The notes below the pieces were generated by a model. The model ran no database searches. It was given only the letters and a program-made list of their open reading frames with translations, and was not told where the DNA came from. A stretch of DNA of 64,000 nucleotides from NCBI GenBank assembly GCA_963740835.1, contig CAVUFH010000002.1, forward strand, positions 1 to 64,000. The letters run 5' to 3'. Below, one piece after another: positions 9,594-18,157 of the stretch. The first letter of the stretch is position 1, and every line of letters starts with the position of its first letter. This DNA comes from CAVUFH01 sp963740835 (GTDB lineage Bacteria; Actinomycetota; Acidimicrobiia; IMCC26256; PALSA-610). A program made the position numbers and the translations under genes.

Positions 9594-10424
9594 TCAGCGG
9601 TCGAGACTGGCCGCGATGCCGTCGAGGAGATGGTCGAGCCCGCGCTCGAAGCGCCCGGGATCACGGAAGAAGCGATCGATCGCCGTCCAGGTCTCCTTCG
9701 ATGCCGTGTTGCTCGGTCGAGCGCGGCGAGTTGCGGGTAGTCGCCGGTCTCGATGAGCTCGTTCACGTAGCCGACCATGTTGTCGTCGAACGGATCGCCT
9801 TCGCTCTGCACGTTGTTGCGCTCGTGGAGGCAGAACCCGAACACGTACGCGTCGACCGCGCCGACGATGTCGAGCTTCTCCTGCAAGCGTGATCGGCAAT
9901 GGTGCGACCGCTTGCAATGATTGATCGAAGTGGCGGACGCTGTTCGGACCGAGCGGCGGGTCGTCGGTGATGTCGAGGATCCACGGATGGCGCAACAGCG
10001 CGGCGCGACTGCGTTCGGCGATCGTCGTCAGCGCTTGACGCCAATCGGTCGGGGAACTCCTCGTCGACCGGAACGACGATCTCGCCCATGACCTGCGTCG
10101 ACGACGAGTGACAGCAGCTCGTCCTTCGTGCGGACGTAGTGGTAGAGCGTCATCGTTCCCGACGTCGAGATCGGCTCGCGATGCGTCGCATCGACACCGC
10201 GTCGAAGCCTTCGGCGTCCGCGATCGCGGATCGCAGTATCCGCGAGGTCCTCGCGCGTGAAGCGCGGCTTGCGCGTGCGCCGGCGTCTTGCGCATCCACA
10301 CGTCGAGCGCGGCGAGTTGCTCCGAGCGATCTGTCCGAGCGGTCTCGGCCTTCTCCGCGAGCTTCGTCGCGGCCTGTTGGTGCCGGTCGGCGACCTGTTC
10401 GAGCTTGGCCGCCTTCTTCGTCAT
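9594..10424 (-). pseudogene. TetR/AcrR-family regulator with nine +1 frameshifts
   Basis: Likely repressor of the divergent ABC efflux genes. From ATG 10424 the N-terminal helix (MTKKAAKLEQVADRHQQ) leads to ALDVWMRKTPAH, then the HTH (TREDLADTAI, ADAEGFDAVSMRRIASR, LDVGTMTLYHYV) and a C-terminal ligand domain ending FERGLDHLLDGIAASLDR. To read this protein, one base must be skipped near each of 10273, 10222, 10171, 10158, 10093, 10053, 9886, 9714 and 9694. All nine are insertions, and protein similarity is intact between them. Corrected length is 273 residues. As written the gene cannot be translated; it is either a degraded gene or a local cluster of sequence errors. Confidence 0.75.
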
Positions 10425-10502
10425 CCGCTCGCGCGACCCGGTGAGCGCCGGTCCGTCCGGATCCCGCTGCCGCCGCCCGCTGTGACGCCTGTCACTTGCC
10501 AT

Positions 10503-10540
10503 TCGTACAGTGTACCGCTAGTTTGGCTCGTACTATGTAC
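10503..10540. promoter_or_regulatory. Paired operator-like repeats in the TetR/ABC intergenic region
   Basis: Two copies of TCGTACnnTGTAC at 10503-10515 and 10528-10540, starting 25 bp apart. The first contains a perfect inverted repeat (GTACA-g-TGTAC); the second, GTAC-tat-GTAC, is also palindromic. A plausible -10 box (TACTAT, 10531-10536) overlaps the second copy. The position between a TetR gene and its divergent ABC genes suggests the TetR binding sites. Confidence 0.55.
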
Positions 10541-10573
10541 TACGACAACGTACGCCATACGAAGAACTCGGCG

Positions 10574-11571
10574 ATGGCGCCGGTGGCGGTCCCGGACGGG
10601 GCCGACGGGCCGCGAGGTGCCGGCGTCACGGCAGCCGGGCTCGGCAAGCAGTTCGGCGACCTCTGGGCCCTCCGGGACCTCACGCTCGACGTCGCACCCG
10701 GCACCGTACTGGGCCTCCTCGGCCACAACGGCGCGGGCAAGACCACCGCGATCCGCATCCTCACCACGCTGTCGGACGCCGAGCGACGGGCTCGGCTCGC
10801 GTCGCCGGCTACGACGTCGTCGAGGACGCCGAAGCGGTGCGGCAGCGCATCGGCGTCGCCGAGCAACAGGCCAGCGTCGACGGGTTGCTCAGTGCCCGGA
10901 AGAACCTCGTCATGGTCGGCCGGCTCCAGCACCTGTCGAAGCGGGACGCCGAGCGGCGCGCCGACGAGTTGCTCGAAACGTTCGACCTCACCGACACCGC
11001 GTCGCGTCTGGTGAAGACGTTCTCCGGTGGCATGCGGCGCCGGCTCGACCTCGCCGCGAGCCTCGTCGCCGCGCCGCGCGTGCTGTTCCTCGACGAGCCG
11101 ACCACGGGCCTCGACCCGCGCAGCCGCGGCGATCTCTGGGAGATGCTGCGCGCGCTCGTCCGCAACGGCACCACGGTCGTGCTGACGACGCAGTACCTCG
11201 AAGAGGCCGATCAACTCGCGGACGAGATCATCGTCCTCGACCACGGCCGCACGGTCGCGCATGGCAGTCCGGACGAACTGAAGTCGAGCATCGGCACCGA
11301 TCGCATCGACGTCTCGGTGCGTTCCCTGGCCGACATGCACGCGGTCGGCGACGCGACCCGGCAGTTCGCGTCGAACGCGACGTCTTACGACGACGACCGC
11401 CTCATCGCCACGATCTCCGTGGTGGAGGGCACCCGCCTGATGGAAGTGATGCGCGCGCTCGACGCGGCCGGCATCGATGCCATCGACCTCAACACGCGCC
11501 GGGCGACGCTCGACGACGTCTTCCTCACCCTCACCGGCGCGAAGCGCGAGATCGAAGAGGTAGCTGCATGA
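10574..11571 (+). CDS. ABC transporter ATP-binding protein, DrrA-like (one frameshift)
   Basis: Energises a drug or lipid exporter with the permease that follows. The N-terminal part has the Walker A loop GHNGAGKTT. After a shift near 10776-10790 the second frame continues with ARVAGYDVVEDAEAVRQRIG, signature FSGGMRRRLDLA, Walker B LFLDEPTTGLD and the H-loop region TTQYLEEAD, then the C-terminal extension typical of daunorubicin-resistance DrrA ATPases. ATG 10574 is chosen because it lies just after the promoter/operator region; ATG 10535 is inside the operator. The stop overlaps the permease start (ATGA). Apart from the shift, all motifs are present. Confidence 0.82.
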
Positions 11572-12437
11572 CGACCACGACCACCGCGCCGAATGTCGCC
11601 GCGGCGGCGGCCCCGGCCGAGATCACCCGTGTCGAGCGGAGCCAGATCGCGACGTTCTGGAGCGACGCGTTCGTGTTCGCACGGCGCAACCTCGAACACA
11701 TTCGCCAGATCCCCGAGAAACTGCTCGACGTCACGATCCAGCCCCTCATGTTCGTGCTGCTGTTCGCGTACGTGTTCGGCGGCGCGATCGCGGTGCAGGG
11801 CGGCAACTACCGCGAATACATCATCGGCGGGATCCTCGTGCAGTCGTTGGCGTTCGGCCTCACCGGCCCCGCAACCGCGATCACGACCGATCTCAGCGAA
11901 GGGGTCATCGACCGCTTCCGCTCACTGCCGGCGACGCGGATGGCGTATCTCGTCGGCCACTACCTCGCCGAGCTCGCGGGCATGGTGCTGTCGATCGTCA
12001 TCCTGCTCACCGCGGGTGCGATCGTCGGCTGGCGCGTGCACAGCGACTTCCTTCACGTCGCGACCGCACTCCTCCTGCTGCTTACATTCGCCTCCGCGAT
12101 GATCTGGATCGGTACGTATATCGGCCTGCGCGTGCGTTCGGCCGACGCGGTCATGGGCATCGGCTTCACGCTCGTGTTCCCGCTGACGTTCATCAGCAAC
12201 GCGTTCGTCCCGATCAACACACTGCCCACGGTGTTGCAGTGGTTCGCGACGTGGAACCCGGTGAGCGCGATGGTCGCGGCGACTCGGGAGCTGTTCGGCA
12301 ACCCGACGACGCCGGTCACCAAGCACGGCTGGCCGATCGATCATCCCGTCGCGGCCGCGTTCATCTACTGCGGCCTGATCCTGCTCGTTGCGGTCCGCGC
12401 GTCCGTGCGCAGGTATCGCGCCCGCACCAGCGACTGA
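11568..12437 (+). CDS. ABC-2 type permease, DrrB-like
   Basis: A 289-residue integral membrane partner of the preceding ATPase, translationally coupled by a 4-nt ATGA overlap. After a Thr/Ala-rich N-terminus come about six hydrophobic segments, including IQPLMFVLLFAYVFGGAI, MVLSIVILLTAGAIVG and GFTLVFPLTFISNAFVPI. The LPTVLQWFATWNPVSAM and ATRELFGNP motifs are typical of DrrB/ABC-2 permeases. With the TetR gene upstream this forms a standard regulated efflux locus; the exported compound is unknown. Confidence 0.88.
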   Translation: MTTTTTAPNVAAAAAPAEITRVERSQIATFWSDAFVFARRNLEHIRQIPEKLLDVTIQPLMFVLLFAYVFGGAIAVQGGNYREYIIGGILVQSLAFGLTGPATAITTDLSEGVIDRFRSLPATRMAYLVGHYLAELAGMVLSIVILLTAGAIVGWRVHSDFLHVATALLLLLTFASAMIWIGTYIGLRVRSADAVMGIGFTLVFPLTFISNAFVPINTLPTVLQWFATWNPVSAMVAATRELFGNPTTPVTKHGWPIDHPVAAAFIYCGLILLVAVRASVRRYRARTSD

Positions 12438-12462
12438 CGCCGGGCGCCGACGGGGCGACGGC

Positions 12463-13428
12463 TCAGATCGTCAGGACGATCTTCCCGAACACGTCGCCGT
12501 GGTCGAGCTGTTCGAGCGCGGCGCGTGCTTCGTCCAACGGATAGGTCGCATCGATCAACGGCGTGACGCCGGTGGTCTCGCACAGCTGCGCGAGGCGGAC
12601 GAGCTCGTCGCGGGTGCCCATCGTCGAACCGACGATCCGGAGCTGCAGGAAGAAGATGCGGCGCAGGTCCTCGGTCGGCTCGGCACCCGCGGTCGCGCCC
12701 GCCACGACGAGGACGCCGCCCGGCCGCAACGCCTTGAGTGAGTGGTTCCACGTCGGCGCGCCGACCGTCTCCATGACCGCGTCGACGCGCTCGGGAAGCC
12801 GAGCGCCGGTCTCGAACACCGCGTGCGCGCCGAGGTCGAGCGCACGCGCCCGCTTCTCCTCACTGCGGCTGGTCACCCATACGCGGTAGCCGGCCGCGGC
12901 GCCGAGCGTGATGAGCGCCGTCGCGACACCACCACCCGCACCCTGCACGAGCACCGTGCTCCCCGGCGCCGCGCCCGAGTTGGTGAACAGCATCCGGTAC
13001 GCGGTGAGCCAGGCCGTGGGCAGGCACGCGGCGGCTTCGAACGACAGTGACGCCGGCTTCGGGACGAGGTTGCGCCGAGGCACGATGACGTGCTCGGCGC
13101 AGGTCCCGTCGTGGATCTCGGAGAGCAGCGACCGATTCGGGTCGAGCGTCTCGTCCCCGCGCCAGTCGTCGCCGGACAACACCGCGTGCACGATCACCTC
13201 GTTGCCGTCGGTGTCGGTTCCCGCCGCGTCGCAGCCGAGCACCATCGGCAACTGCTCTTCCTTGATCCCGACGCCGCGCAGTGTCCATATGTCGTGCTGA
13301 TTCAATGCGGCCGCACGCACCGCGACCTTCACCCATCCCGCGGGCGGCGTCGGATCCGCGTGCTGACCGACGACGAGGCCGTTGAGGGGGTGCTCGGGAT
13401 CGAACTTCGCGGCCATTGCAGCGAGCAT
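12463..13428 (-). CDS. MDR-family alcohol dehydrogenase/quinone oxidoreductase-like protein
   Basis: A 321-residue NAD(P)H-dependent medium-chain oxidoreductase. ATG 13428 is preferred because GAGGAG precedes it; the longer open frame upstream to 13557 is the tail of a decayed glycosyltransferase read through in frame. The N-terminal GroES-like part has AALNQHDIWTLRG and LGCDAAG without the GHE zinc motif, and the Rossmann loop is VQGAGGGVATALI. This suggests a zinc-independent, quinone-oxidoreductase-type enzyme. It is convergent with drrB, and its substrate is unknown. Confidence 0.8.
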   Translation of the reverse strand: MLAAMAAKFDPEHPLNGLVVGQHADPTPPAGWVKVAVRAAALNQHDIWTLRGVGIKEEQLPMVLGCDAAGTDTDGNEVIVHAVLSGDDWRGDETLDPNRSLLSEIHDGTCAEHVIVPRRNLVPKPASLSFEAAACLPTAWLTAYRMLFTNSGAAPGSTVLVQGAGGGVATALITLGAAAGYRVWVTSRSEEKRARALDLGAHAVFETGARLPERVDAVMETVGAPTWNHSLKALRPGGVLVVAGATAGAEPTEDLRRIFFLQLRIVGSTMGTRDELVRLAQLCETTGVTPLIDATYPLDEARAALEQLDHGDVFGKIVLTI

Positions 13429-13894
13429 GCGTTGCGTCTCCTCGTGGTGGTCGTCGGTTCCGAAGCGGGCTGCGATGATCGTCGCAACGTCAGCGGGGGA
13501 CGGCATCGCCGCGATGTCGGCTGCGACCCCGACGCGCGTTCTCGATGTAGGTGCCATCGCTCAGCAACGTCGATATCGCCGCCGCGACGCGATCGCGATC
13601 GGTGTCCTGCGGTGAAAGCTCGAGAGATGCACCCGATGCCGCGCCGGCGGTCGCATTTGTTGAACTGGTCGGCGGCTTGCGGCTGATCTCACCGAAGAGG
13701 CGCGGGAACATGTGCGCGGGCAGTTCCTGCGGTTGCAAGGTCACCCTTTCGGGATAGCGGATCCGGTAGGTCGTATGGCGCTCGACACCGGTCGCCCATC
13801 GGACCTCGTGACCCTGCCGCACGAACGCCTGCGCGAGCGGCACGAGCGGGATCACGTGTCCGAGCCCGGGCGTGCTCGTGACGAGGATCTTCAT
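13429..13894 (-). pseudogene. MGT-type glycosyltransferase with large internal deletion
   Basis: The N-terminus is a perfect start of a macrolide-glycosyltransferase-like GT1 (MKILVTSTPGLGHVIPLVPL) and continues to about residue 80 (AHMFPRLFGEI). Around 13660 it jumps directly to the family's extreme C-terminus (LELSPQDTDRDRVAAAI). Roughly 250 residues, including the donor-sugar site, are missing. Near 13540 a +1 shift leads into VAADIAAMPSPADVATIIAA, which then runs in frame into the MDR gene. The product could not be a working transferase. Confidence 0.65.
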
Positions 13895-13903
13895 GGCGGC
13901 GCG

Positions 13904-14683
13904 TCAGAGGTCGTGTTCGAACTCGTGCACCCGTTCGAGGAAGCGGTGCGGTTCGACCAGATGCGGAAAGTGCCCGTTGCCGTCCCAGAGCTCGAAGGTC
14001 GAAGTCGGAATCGTCTTCGCGAGCCACTCGCGGTACTCGGCACCGGGATCGGATCCGTGGAGCGCGAGATAGGGCATGTCGATGCCGCCCGCAGTGCTGT
14101 CGATCAATTCTGCGAGCGCGGCGATGTCGCTCCTGAGGATCATGTCCCACACGCCGAGCACCACTTCTTGCTCGGGTGAAGCGAACTCCCCGATCCGCGC
14201 GCGCTCCTCGATCGACAGCGCGCCATAGAGACCCTCGAACATGCCGTCGATCACCGCGTGGAAGCTCGCGTCGTCGCCCCGCAGCATCGGTTCGAACTCC
14301 GTGAGGACAGCCTTGAAGCCGGTGAGGTCGAGCGCTTGATCGACGTTGATCACACCTCGCGGTGAATACGCACTCGCGTAGATGCTGACGACTGCGCCGC
14401 CGAGCGAGTGCCCGATCATCAGCGGTGTGGGCGCGCCGACGGCCTCGATCACCGCATGGACATCCCCGGCCATCGTCAGCGCATCGTACGGCGGGCGGCG
14501 TTCGGATGCGCCGTGGCCGCGCAGATCGACCGCGACCACCTGGAAGTCGAGCGCGAGCTCGGGGATCAGCGGATCCCACGAGTGGTGTGACTCGGTGATG
14601 CCGTGCACGAGCACGACGACCGGGCCCGCGCCCGTGGCCTCGTACGAAATCGTCGCACCGTCGGGTGCACTGACGCTCGGCAC
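13904..14683 (-). CDS. Alpha/beta-fold hydrolase
   Basis: A 259-residue hydrolase starting at GTG 14683. The oxyanion strand is VVLVHGITESHHSW, the nucleophile elbow is GHSLGG with Ser93, and the catalytic His lies in NGHFPHLVEP near the C-terminus; the acid is probably in LHGSDPGAEY. No signal peptide or membrane segment, so it is cytoplasmic. It ends 9 nt before the start of the decayed glycosyltransferase on the same strand, so the two were probably co-transcribed. The substrate is unknown; esterase, epoxide hydrolase or lactonase are all possible. Confidence 0.85.
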   Translation of the reverse strand: MPSVSAPDGATISYEATGAGPVVVLVHGITESHHSWDPLIPELALDFQVVAVDLRGHGASERRPPYDALTMAGDVHAVIEAVGAPTPLMIGHSLGGAVVSIYASAYSPRGVINVDQALDLTGFKAVLTEFEPMLRGDDASFHAVIDGMFEGLYGALSIEERARIGEFASPEQEVVLGVWDMILRSDIAALAELIDSTAGGIDMPYLALHGSDPGAEYREWLAKTIPTSTFELWDGNGHFPHLVEPHRFLERVHEFEHDL

Positions 14684-14844
14684 GGGCGAACGCTACCGCC
14701 GCTCGCCGGCGTGCGATCCGCGTCGACCGGTGGGAACCGAGTCGCCCTGAGGGGATGGCGTTCGAACCCGCTGCAGGACCATGACGGTCCCACCCAGGAC
14801 GTTCCCGGTGTAGCGAGCGTGCCGGTTGAGCGACGCGCGGCGGA

Positions 14845-16149
14845 TCAAGGCAAGCGATACGTATGGAGACCGTCACTGCCGGCGACGTGCACCATGCCAT
14901 TCACGACGACGGGTGGGTCGAACGTTCCACCCAGTGACGTACCGACAGGCTGGAACCACAGCGGAGTGCAGACCTTCGGCGTGCCGGCACAATTCCGCGT
15001 ACCGGCCGCGTCGAACGCGTGGATCCGCAGCTGGGCGGGGTCCTCGAGCCCGTGCGTCGTCAGGTAGACGACTCCGTTCGCGACAGTCGGTGGTCCGGCT
15101 CCCTCGTGGCCGGTGAGCGAGTAGGTCCATAGGGGCTCGCACACCTTCGGCGATCCCGAGCATCCCGTCACGCCGGCCGCGTCGTAGACGCGGATGGTCG
15201 TGTCGAGGATTCCGGTCGTGTACACGAAGCCGTTCGCGACGGAGAGACCGAACGCCCACGGCTGGTCGTACGTGAACAATGGGCTGCACACCCGCGGATC
15301 GCCGGAAGGCGCCGCGGTGCAACCATTCACGCCCGCCGCGTCGAAGACATAGACGCTGTTGTTCCAAGTCACGTAGACACGGCCGCCTGCCACCGTGGGT
15401 CGCTGATCGGAGGACCCGAGCTGGTCTCGCGCGGGATTGAGGTCCGCCATCCACTCAGGTCCTGGCACTGGACCGGGGACGCCACCTTCAACGGGGATCG
15501 CATTGACGATCCCTTGTTCGCTCGACACGAAAATGCGTCCGCTGCCAACAGCCGGTTCGGTGAGGTGCAGCGCCTCACCCTGCAGCGTGCTCGGGAGTTG
15601 CAGGAGCCACCGAAAGCGGCACACGGCGGGCGGGCCGGGTTGGGGACAGACGGTGGGGTTCGTGTCGTACGCCTGTACGACGCCCAGGTCGGTCGCCACG
15701 AACACGCTGTCGCCGGAGACGGCGGGCGAACCGGCGATCGTGCCGCCCACCGAGCTGATCCATATCGGAGTGCAGGTTGCCGGCATCGTGTTCGAACAGC
15801 CGGTCTGCCCATCGGCGTCGTATGCGTAGAGCGTGTGGGTGTTGGAGACGAACACTGAGTCCGTTCCCGCGGCAGGCTTCGAGGCCTCGAAGCCGGGCGT
15901 CGCGGTCCACCGAGGCGTGCCATCGGCGGCGTCGTAGGCGAGTAGCCCGTATCGCACGCGTGCGATGAGGGAGCCATGGGAGACGATCGGAGAGTCGGCG
16001 CTCGGGAAGAAGGCGGGCTTTGGTTGGAACCAGGCCTCCTGCAACGTCCCCACGTTGGCGACGCCTATGTCGCGCTCGAACGGATTGAAGCCGGTACGGG
16101 CGGCGTCGAACCCGCCCATCGGCCAATCGCAACCAGCCGCGAGCAGCAC
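14845..16149 (-). CDS. Secreted Cys-rich PQQ-like beta-propeller, probable lipoprotein
   Basis: Extracytoplasmic propeller of about 434 residues. The N-terminus LLAAGC is a lipobox, but GTG 16149 gives a signal peptide too short to work. An ATG at 16174 followed by one skipped base near 16165 would give MVCVLALLVLLAAGC, a good lipoprotein signal, so a +1 error is likely. The body has repeated blades of the form GxVYxT..., each followed by a YDAAG- or FDAAG-type turn with a Cys pair: five insertions of the pattern C-x(7-11)-C-x(2)-(L/I/R)(W/F), probably disulfides outside the cell. No catalytic residues are recognised; protein scaffold or sugar/metal binding are possible roles. Confidence 0.7.
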   Translation of the reverse strand: MLLAAGCDWPMGGFDAARTGFNPFERDIGVANVGTLQEAWFQPKPAFFPSADSPIVSHGSLIARVRYGLLAYDAADGTPRWTATPGFEASKPAAGTDSVFVSNTHTLYAYDADGQTGCSNTMPATCTPIWISSVGGTIAGSPAVSGDSVFVATDLGVVQAYDTNPTVCPQPGPPAVCRFRWLLQLPSTLQGEALHLTEPAVGSGRIFVSSEQGIVNAIPVEGGVPGPVPGPEWMADLNPARDQLGSSDQRPTVAGGRVYVTWNNSVYVFDAAGVNGCTAAPSGDPRVCSPLFTYDQPWAFGLSVANGFVYTTGILDTTIRVYDAAGVTGCSGSPKVCEPLWTYSLTGHEGAGPPTVANGVVYLTTHGLEDPAQLRIHAFDAAGTRNCAGTPKVCTPLWFQPVGTSLGGTFDPPVVVNGMVHVAGSDGLHTYRLP

Positions 16150-16174
16150 AAGCAGCGCAAGGACCGCACACCAT

Positions 16175-16593
16175 GACCGAGGCGTCGCTTCGCCTCCTTC
16201 GCCACACGGCGTCGTGCCGCGACCACGAAGCCAACGTCAAAATTTACTTGTTGACCGCGTCGCCGGCAACAGACTGTCAGTGCAGCCGGCGGTCGCTTCG
16301 CGTCTGGTGCGAAGACGAAAAGACGAAGGCTGTCGGCAGCACGCTGTTCGAACAGACGATGTCTTCACGCCGGTAGTCCGCAGCGGGTTGCGGCGAGCCG
16401 ATTCGATGCTCGGCGACGTCGGCCGACTTGCCGTGCTGACGATGCTCGGGTTCGTGCTGGCGCTGAGTCCCCGATCTGTCTGCAGCTCGCTCGGCACGTG
16501 GCACTTCCGCAGCTCGTGTCCGAGCGCCGGAACAGGCCCGCACCGTTGTTCGACGCCATCGACGACCAGCTTGCGGGGCGGCCGCGGGTCGAG
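16175..16593. other. Gene-free interval with a low-GC patch
   Basis: About 420 bp between the lipoprotein and tRNA-Pro. No open frame here looks coding. The AT-rich patch around 16238-16252 (CAAAATTTACTTG on plus; TAAATT on minus) stands out against the GC-rich surroundings and is suitably placed for a promoter of the minus-strand lipoprotein gene. Confidence 0.35.
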
Positions 16594-16665
16594 TCGGGGA
16601 GGGGGGATTTGAACCCCCGACCGCCAGCTCCCAAAGCTGGTGCGCTACCACTGCGCCACTCCCCG
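16594..16665 (-). tRNA. tRNA-Pro (anticodon TGG)
   Basis: Reads on the minus strand from 16665. The acceptor stem is CGGGGAG/CTCCCCG, the D arm GCGC..GCGC, the anticodon stem CCAGC/GCTGG around TTTGGGA (anticodon TGG), and the T arm GGGGGTTCAAATCCCCC. It is 72 nt with discriminator A and no encoded CCA. Confidence 0.95.
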
Positions 16666-16763
16666 GATTGCCGCCTCCAGCGTAGGTGAACGCCGCGCGG
16701 GCGCAACGTGCGTGCGATCAGGATCGCGGCGCGGGCGGGGCGCGAAGCAGCGAGGATGGGGAG

Positions 16764-17627
16764 ATGGAGATCACGCGGGTCGGAGCGTTCACGTTGGGGT
16801 GGGGCGAAAGCCTGGTGTGGGACGAAGAGCGACGACGGCTGTACTTCGTCGACTGCGCGGCGCAAACGTTGCACTGGCTCGACGACGAAGACGACGAGTT
16901 GCACACGCTCCGGCCAACTTCGATGCCGGCCGGCATCGTGCCGACGGATGACGGCAGGCTCGTCGGCGTTCTGCACGACGGGTTGCACATCATCGATCCT
17001 GATCGTGGTACGACGCAGCTGCTCGCCGAATACCCCGCGGAGATCGGCGGCCGGTGCAACGACGCGTGCGCGGATCTCGCCGGCAACATCATCACGGGCA
17101 AGCTGAACATGGGCCCGGAGGAGGGCTCTGTCTGGTGGTACTCGACCGTCGACGGTTGGCGTCTCATCGACGACGACATCAGCAACACGAACGGCCCCGC
17201 GGTCGGTGTCCTCGACGACGTGATGACGCTCGTCGTGGGTGACACCTCCGCGGTGTACTACTCGTACCCCTACGAGCCCGACACCGGCGCGGTCGGCGCG
17301 CGGTCGACGTTCGGGGACACCGGCGCGCTGGACGGTCTTCCCGACGGTTCGACGCTCGATGCGGACGGGGGGCTCTGGTGCGCCCTCGTCGGCGGCGGCC
17401 AGCTCGCGCGGTTCACGACGCGTGGACTCGATCGCACACTGCCCGTCCCGGTCACCAACCCGACGGATGTGACGTTCGGGGGCGAAGGACTCGACCGACT
17501 GTTCGTCGTGAGCATCGCCGACGGTCCCGGCGGCGACAGGCGTGAGAGTCTCGACGGCGCGCTGCTCGTGATCGACGGACTCGGCGCCCACGGTCGGGTC
17601 GAGCCCCGGTTCTCCCTGCGCACATGA
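16764..17627 (+). CDS. SMP-30/gluconolactonase-family protein
   Basis: A 287-residue six-bladed propeller lactonase candidate, starting at ATG 16764 with a GA-rich region before it. The family metal site is indicated by GWGESLVWDEERRRLYFVD (first Glu), GRCNDACAD (Asn/Asp) and LPDGSTLDADGGLW (Asp). The usual NGLA block reads NGPAV. Members hydrolyse sugar or aromatic lactones with a divalent metal; the actual lactone here is unknown. The stop overlaps the next gene by ATGA, suggesting coupling. Confidence 0.82.
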   Translation: MEITRVGAFTLGWGESLVWDEERRRLYFVDCAAQTLHWLDDEDDELHTLRPTSMPAGIVPTDDGRLVGVLHDGLHIIDPDRGTTQLLAEYPAEIGGRCNDACADLAGNIITGKLNMGPEEGSVWWYSTVDGWRLIDDDISNTNGPAVGVLDDVMTLVVGDTSAVYYSYPYEPDTGAVGARSTFGDTGALDGLPDGSTLDADGGLWCALVGGGQLARFTTRGLDRTLPVPVTNPTDVTFGGEGLDRLFVVSIADGPGGDRRESLDGALLVIDGLGAHGRVEPRFSLRT

Positions 17628-18106
17628 TCGCCGTCGCGCGACGGCTGTGGACGGTGTCGGAACCGGTGCACGCGCTCACGTACTTCGCGCCGGAGAGCCA
17701 CGACGCGTTCGCGGCGGCCGGGCTCCGCGGGTTCTGGCGGGGTTACTTCGCCGGGCGCGCTGCGCCCCTCGGCCCGGTCGGACCCGGTGTGGCGACGGCG
17801 ACGTTCTTCGGCTTCCACCCCGCGTTCGTCGGTCGCGCGATCTCTTCGGTCTGGTCGATCGTGAGCCCGGAGCAGGCAATCGCCGCGCGCGAAGCGCGGG
17901 GTCGGTGCCGCGCTGCGCCGGATCATTGCCGCGGATCTGCCGCCGACGTGCGCCGATGCGATCGCGCAGCTGCGTGGCGCAGTTGCGCGCACGCCCGCGG
18001 CCCGCCGTCCACTGTTCGCCGCGAACGCGGCGATGGCGTGGCCCGAGGACCGACCGCTCGCGCTCTGGCACGCGGCGTCCCCGACCCGTGCGAGGCCGGC
18101 ATGTGA
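17624..18106 (+). pseudogene. SCO6745-family protein, frameshifted and truncated
   Basis: The first 90 codons match the actinobacterial SCO6745 family closely: LWTVSEPVHALTYFAPES, LRGFWRGYFAGRAAPLGP and FFGFHPAFVGRA. Near 17900 one extra base moves the coding signal to another frame, which continues GVGAALRRIIAADLPPTCAD and AANAAMAWPEDRPLALWHA before similarity stops about half-way through the usual length. The start overlaps the SMP-30 stop. The function of the family is unknown. Confidence 0.6.
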
Positions 18107-18137
18107 GAGGGGCGCGCCGTCGCGCGACGCGCCCCTC
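18107..18137. terminator. GC-rich hairpin between convergent genes
   Basis: A perfect 10-bp inverted repeat, GAGGGGCGCG (18107-18116) and CGCGCCCCTC (18128-18137), with an 11-nt loop. It sits between the plus-strand SCO6745 relic and the minus-strand VOC gene, so it could stop transcription from both sides. No T tract follows, which is common for actinobacterial terminators. Confidence 0.55.
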
Positions 18138-18157
18138 CGTCGTGCGCGGGTGCCGGC

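Noticed and set aside
13429..13557. Longer start for the MDR gene at 13557
   Set aside because: The extra codons match the C-terminus of an MGT glycosyltransferase; the Shine-Dalgarno supports 13428.
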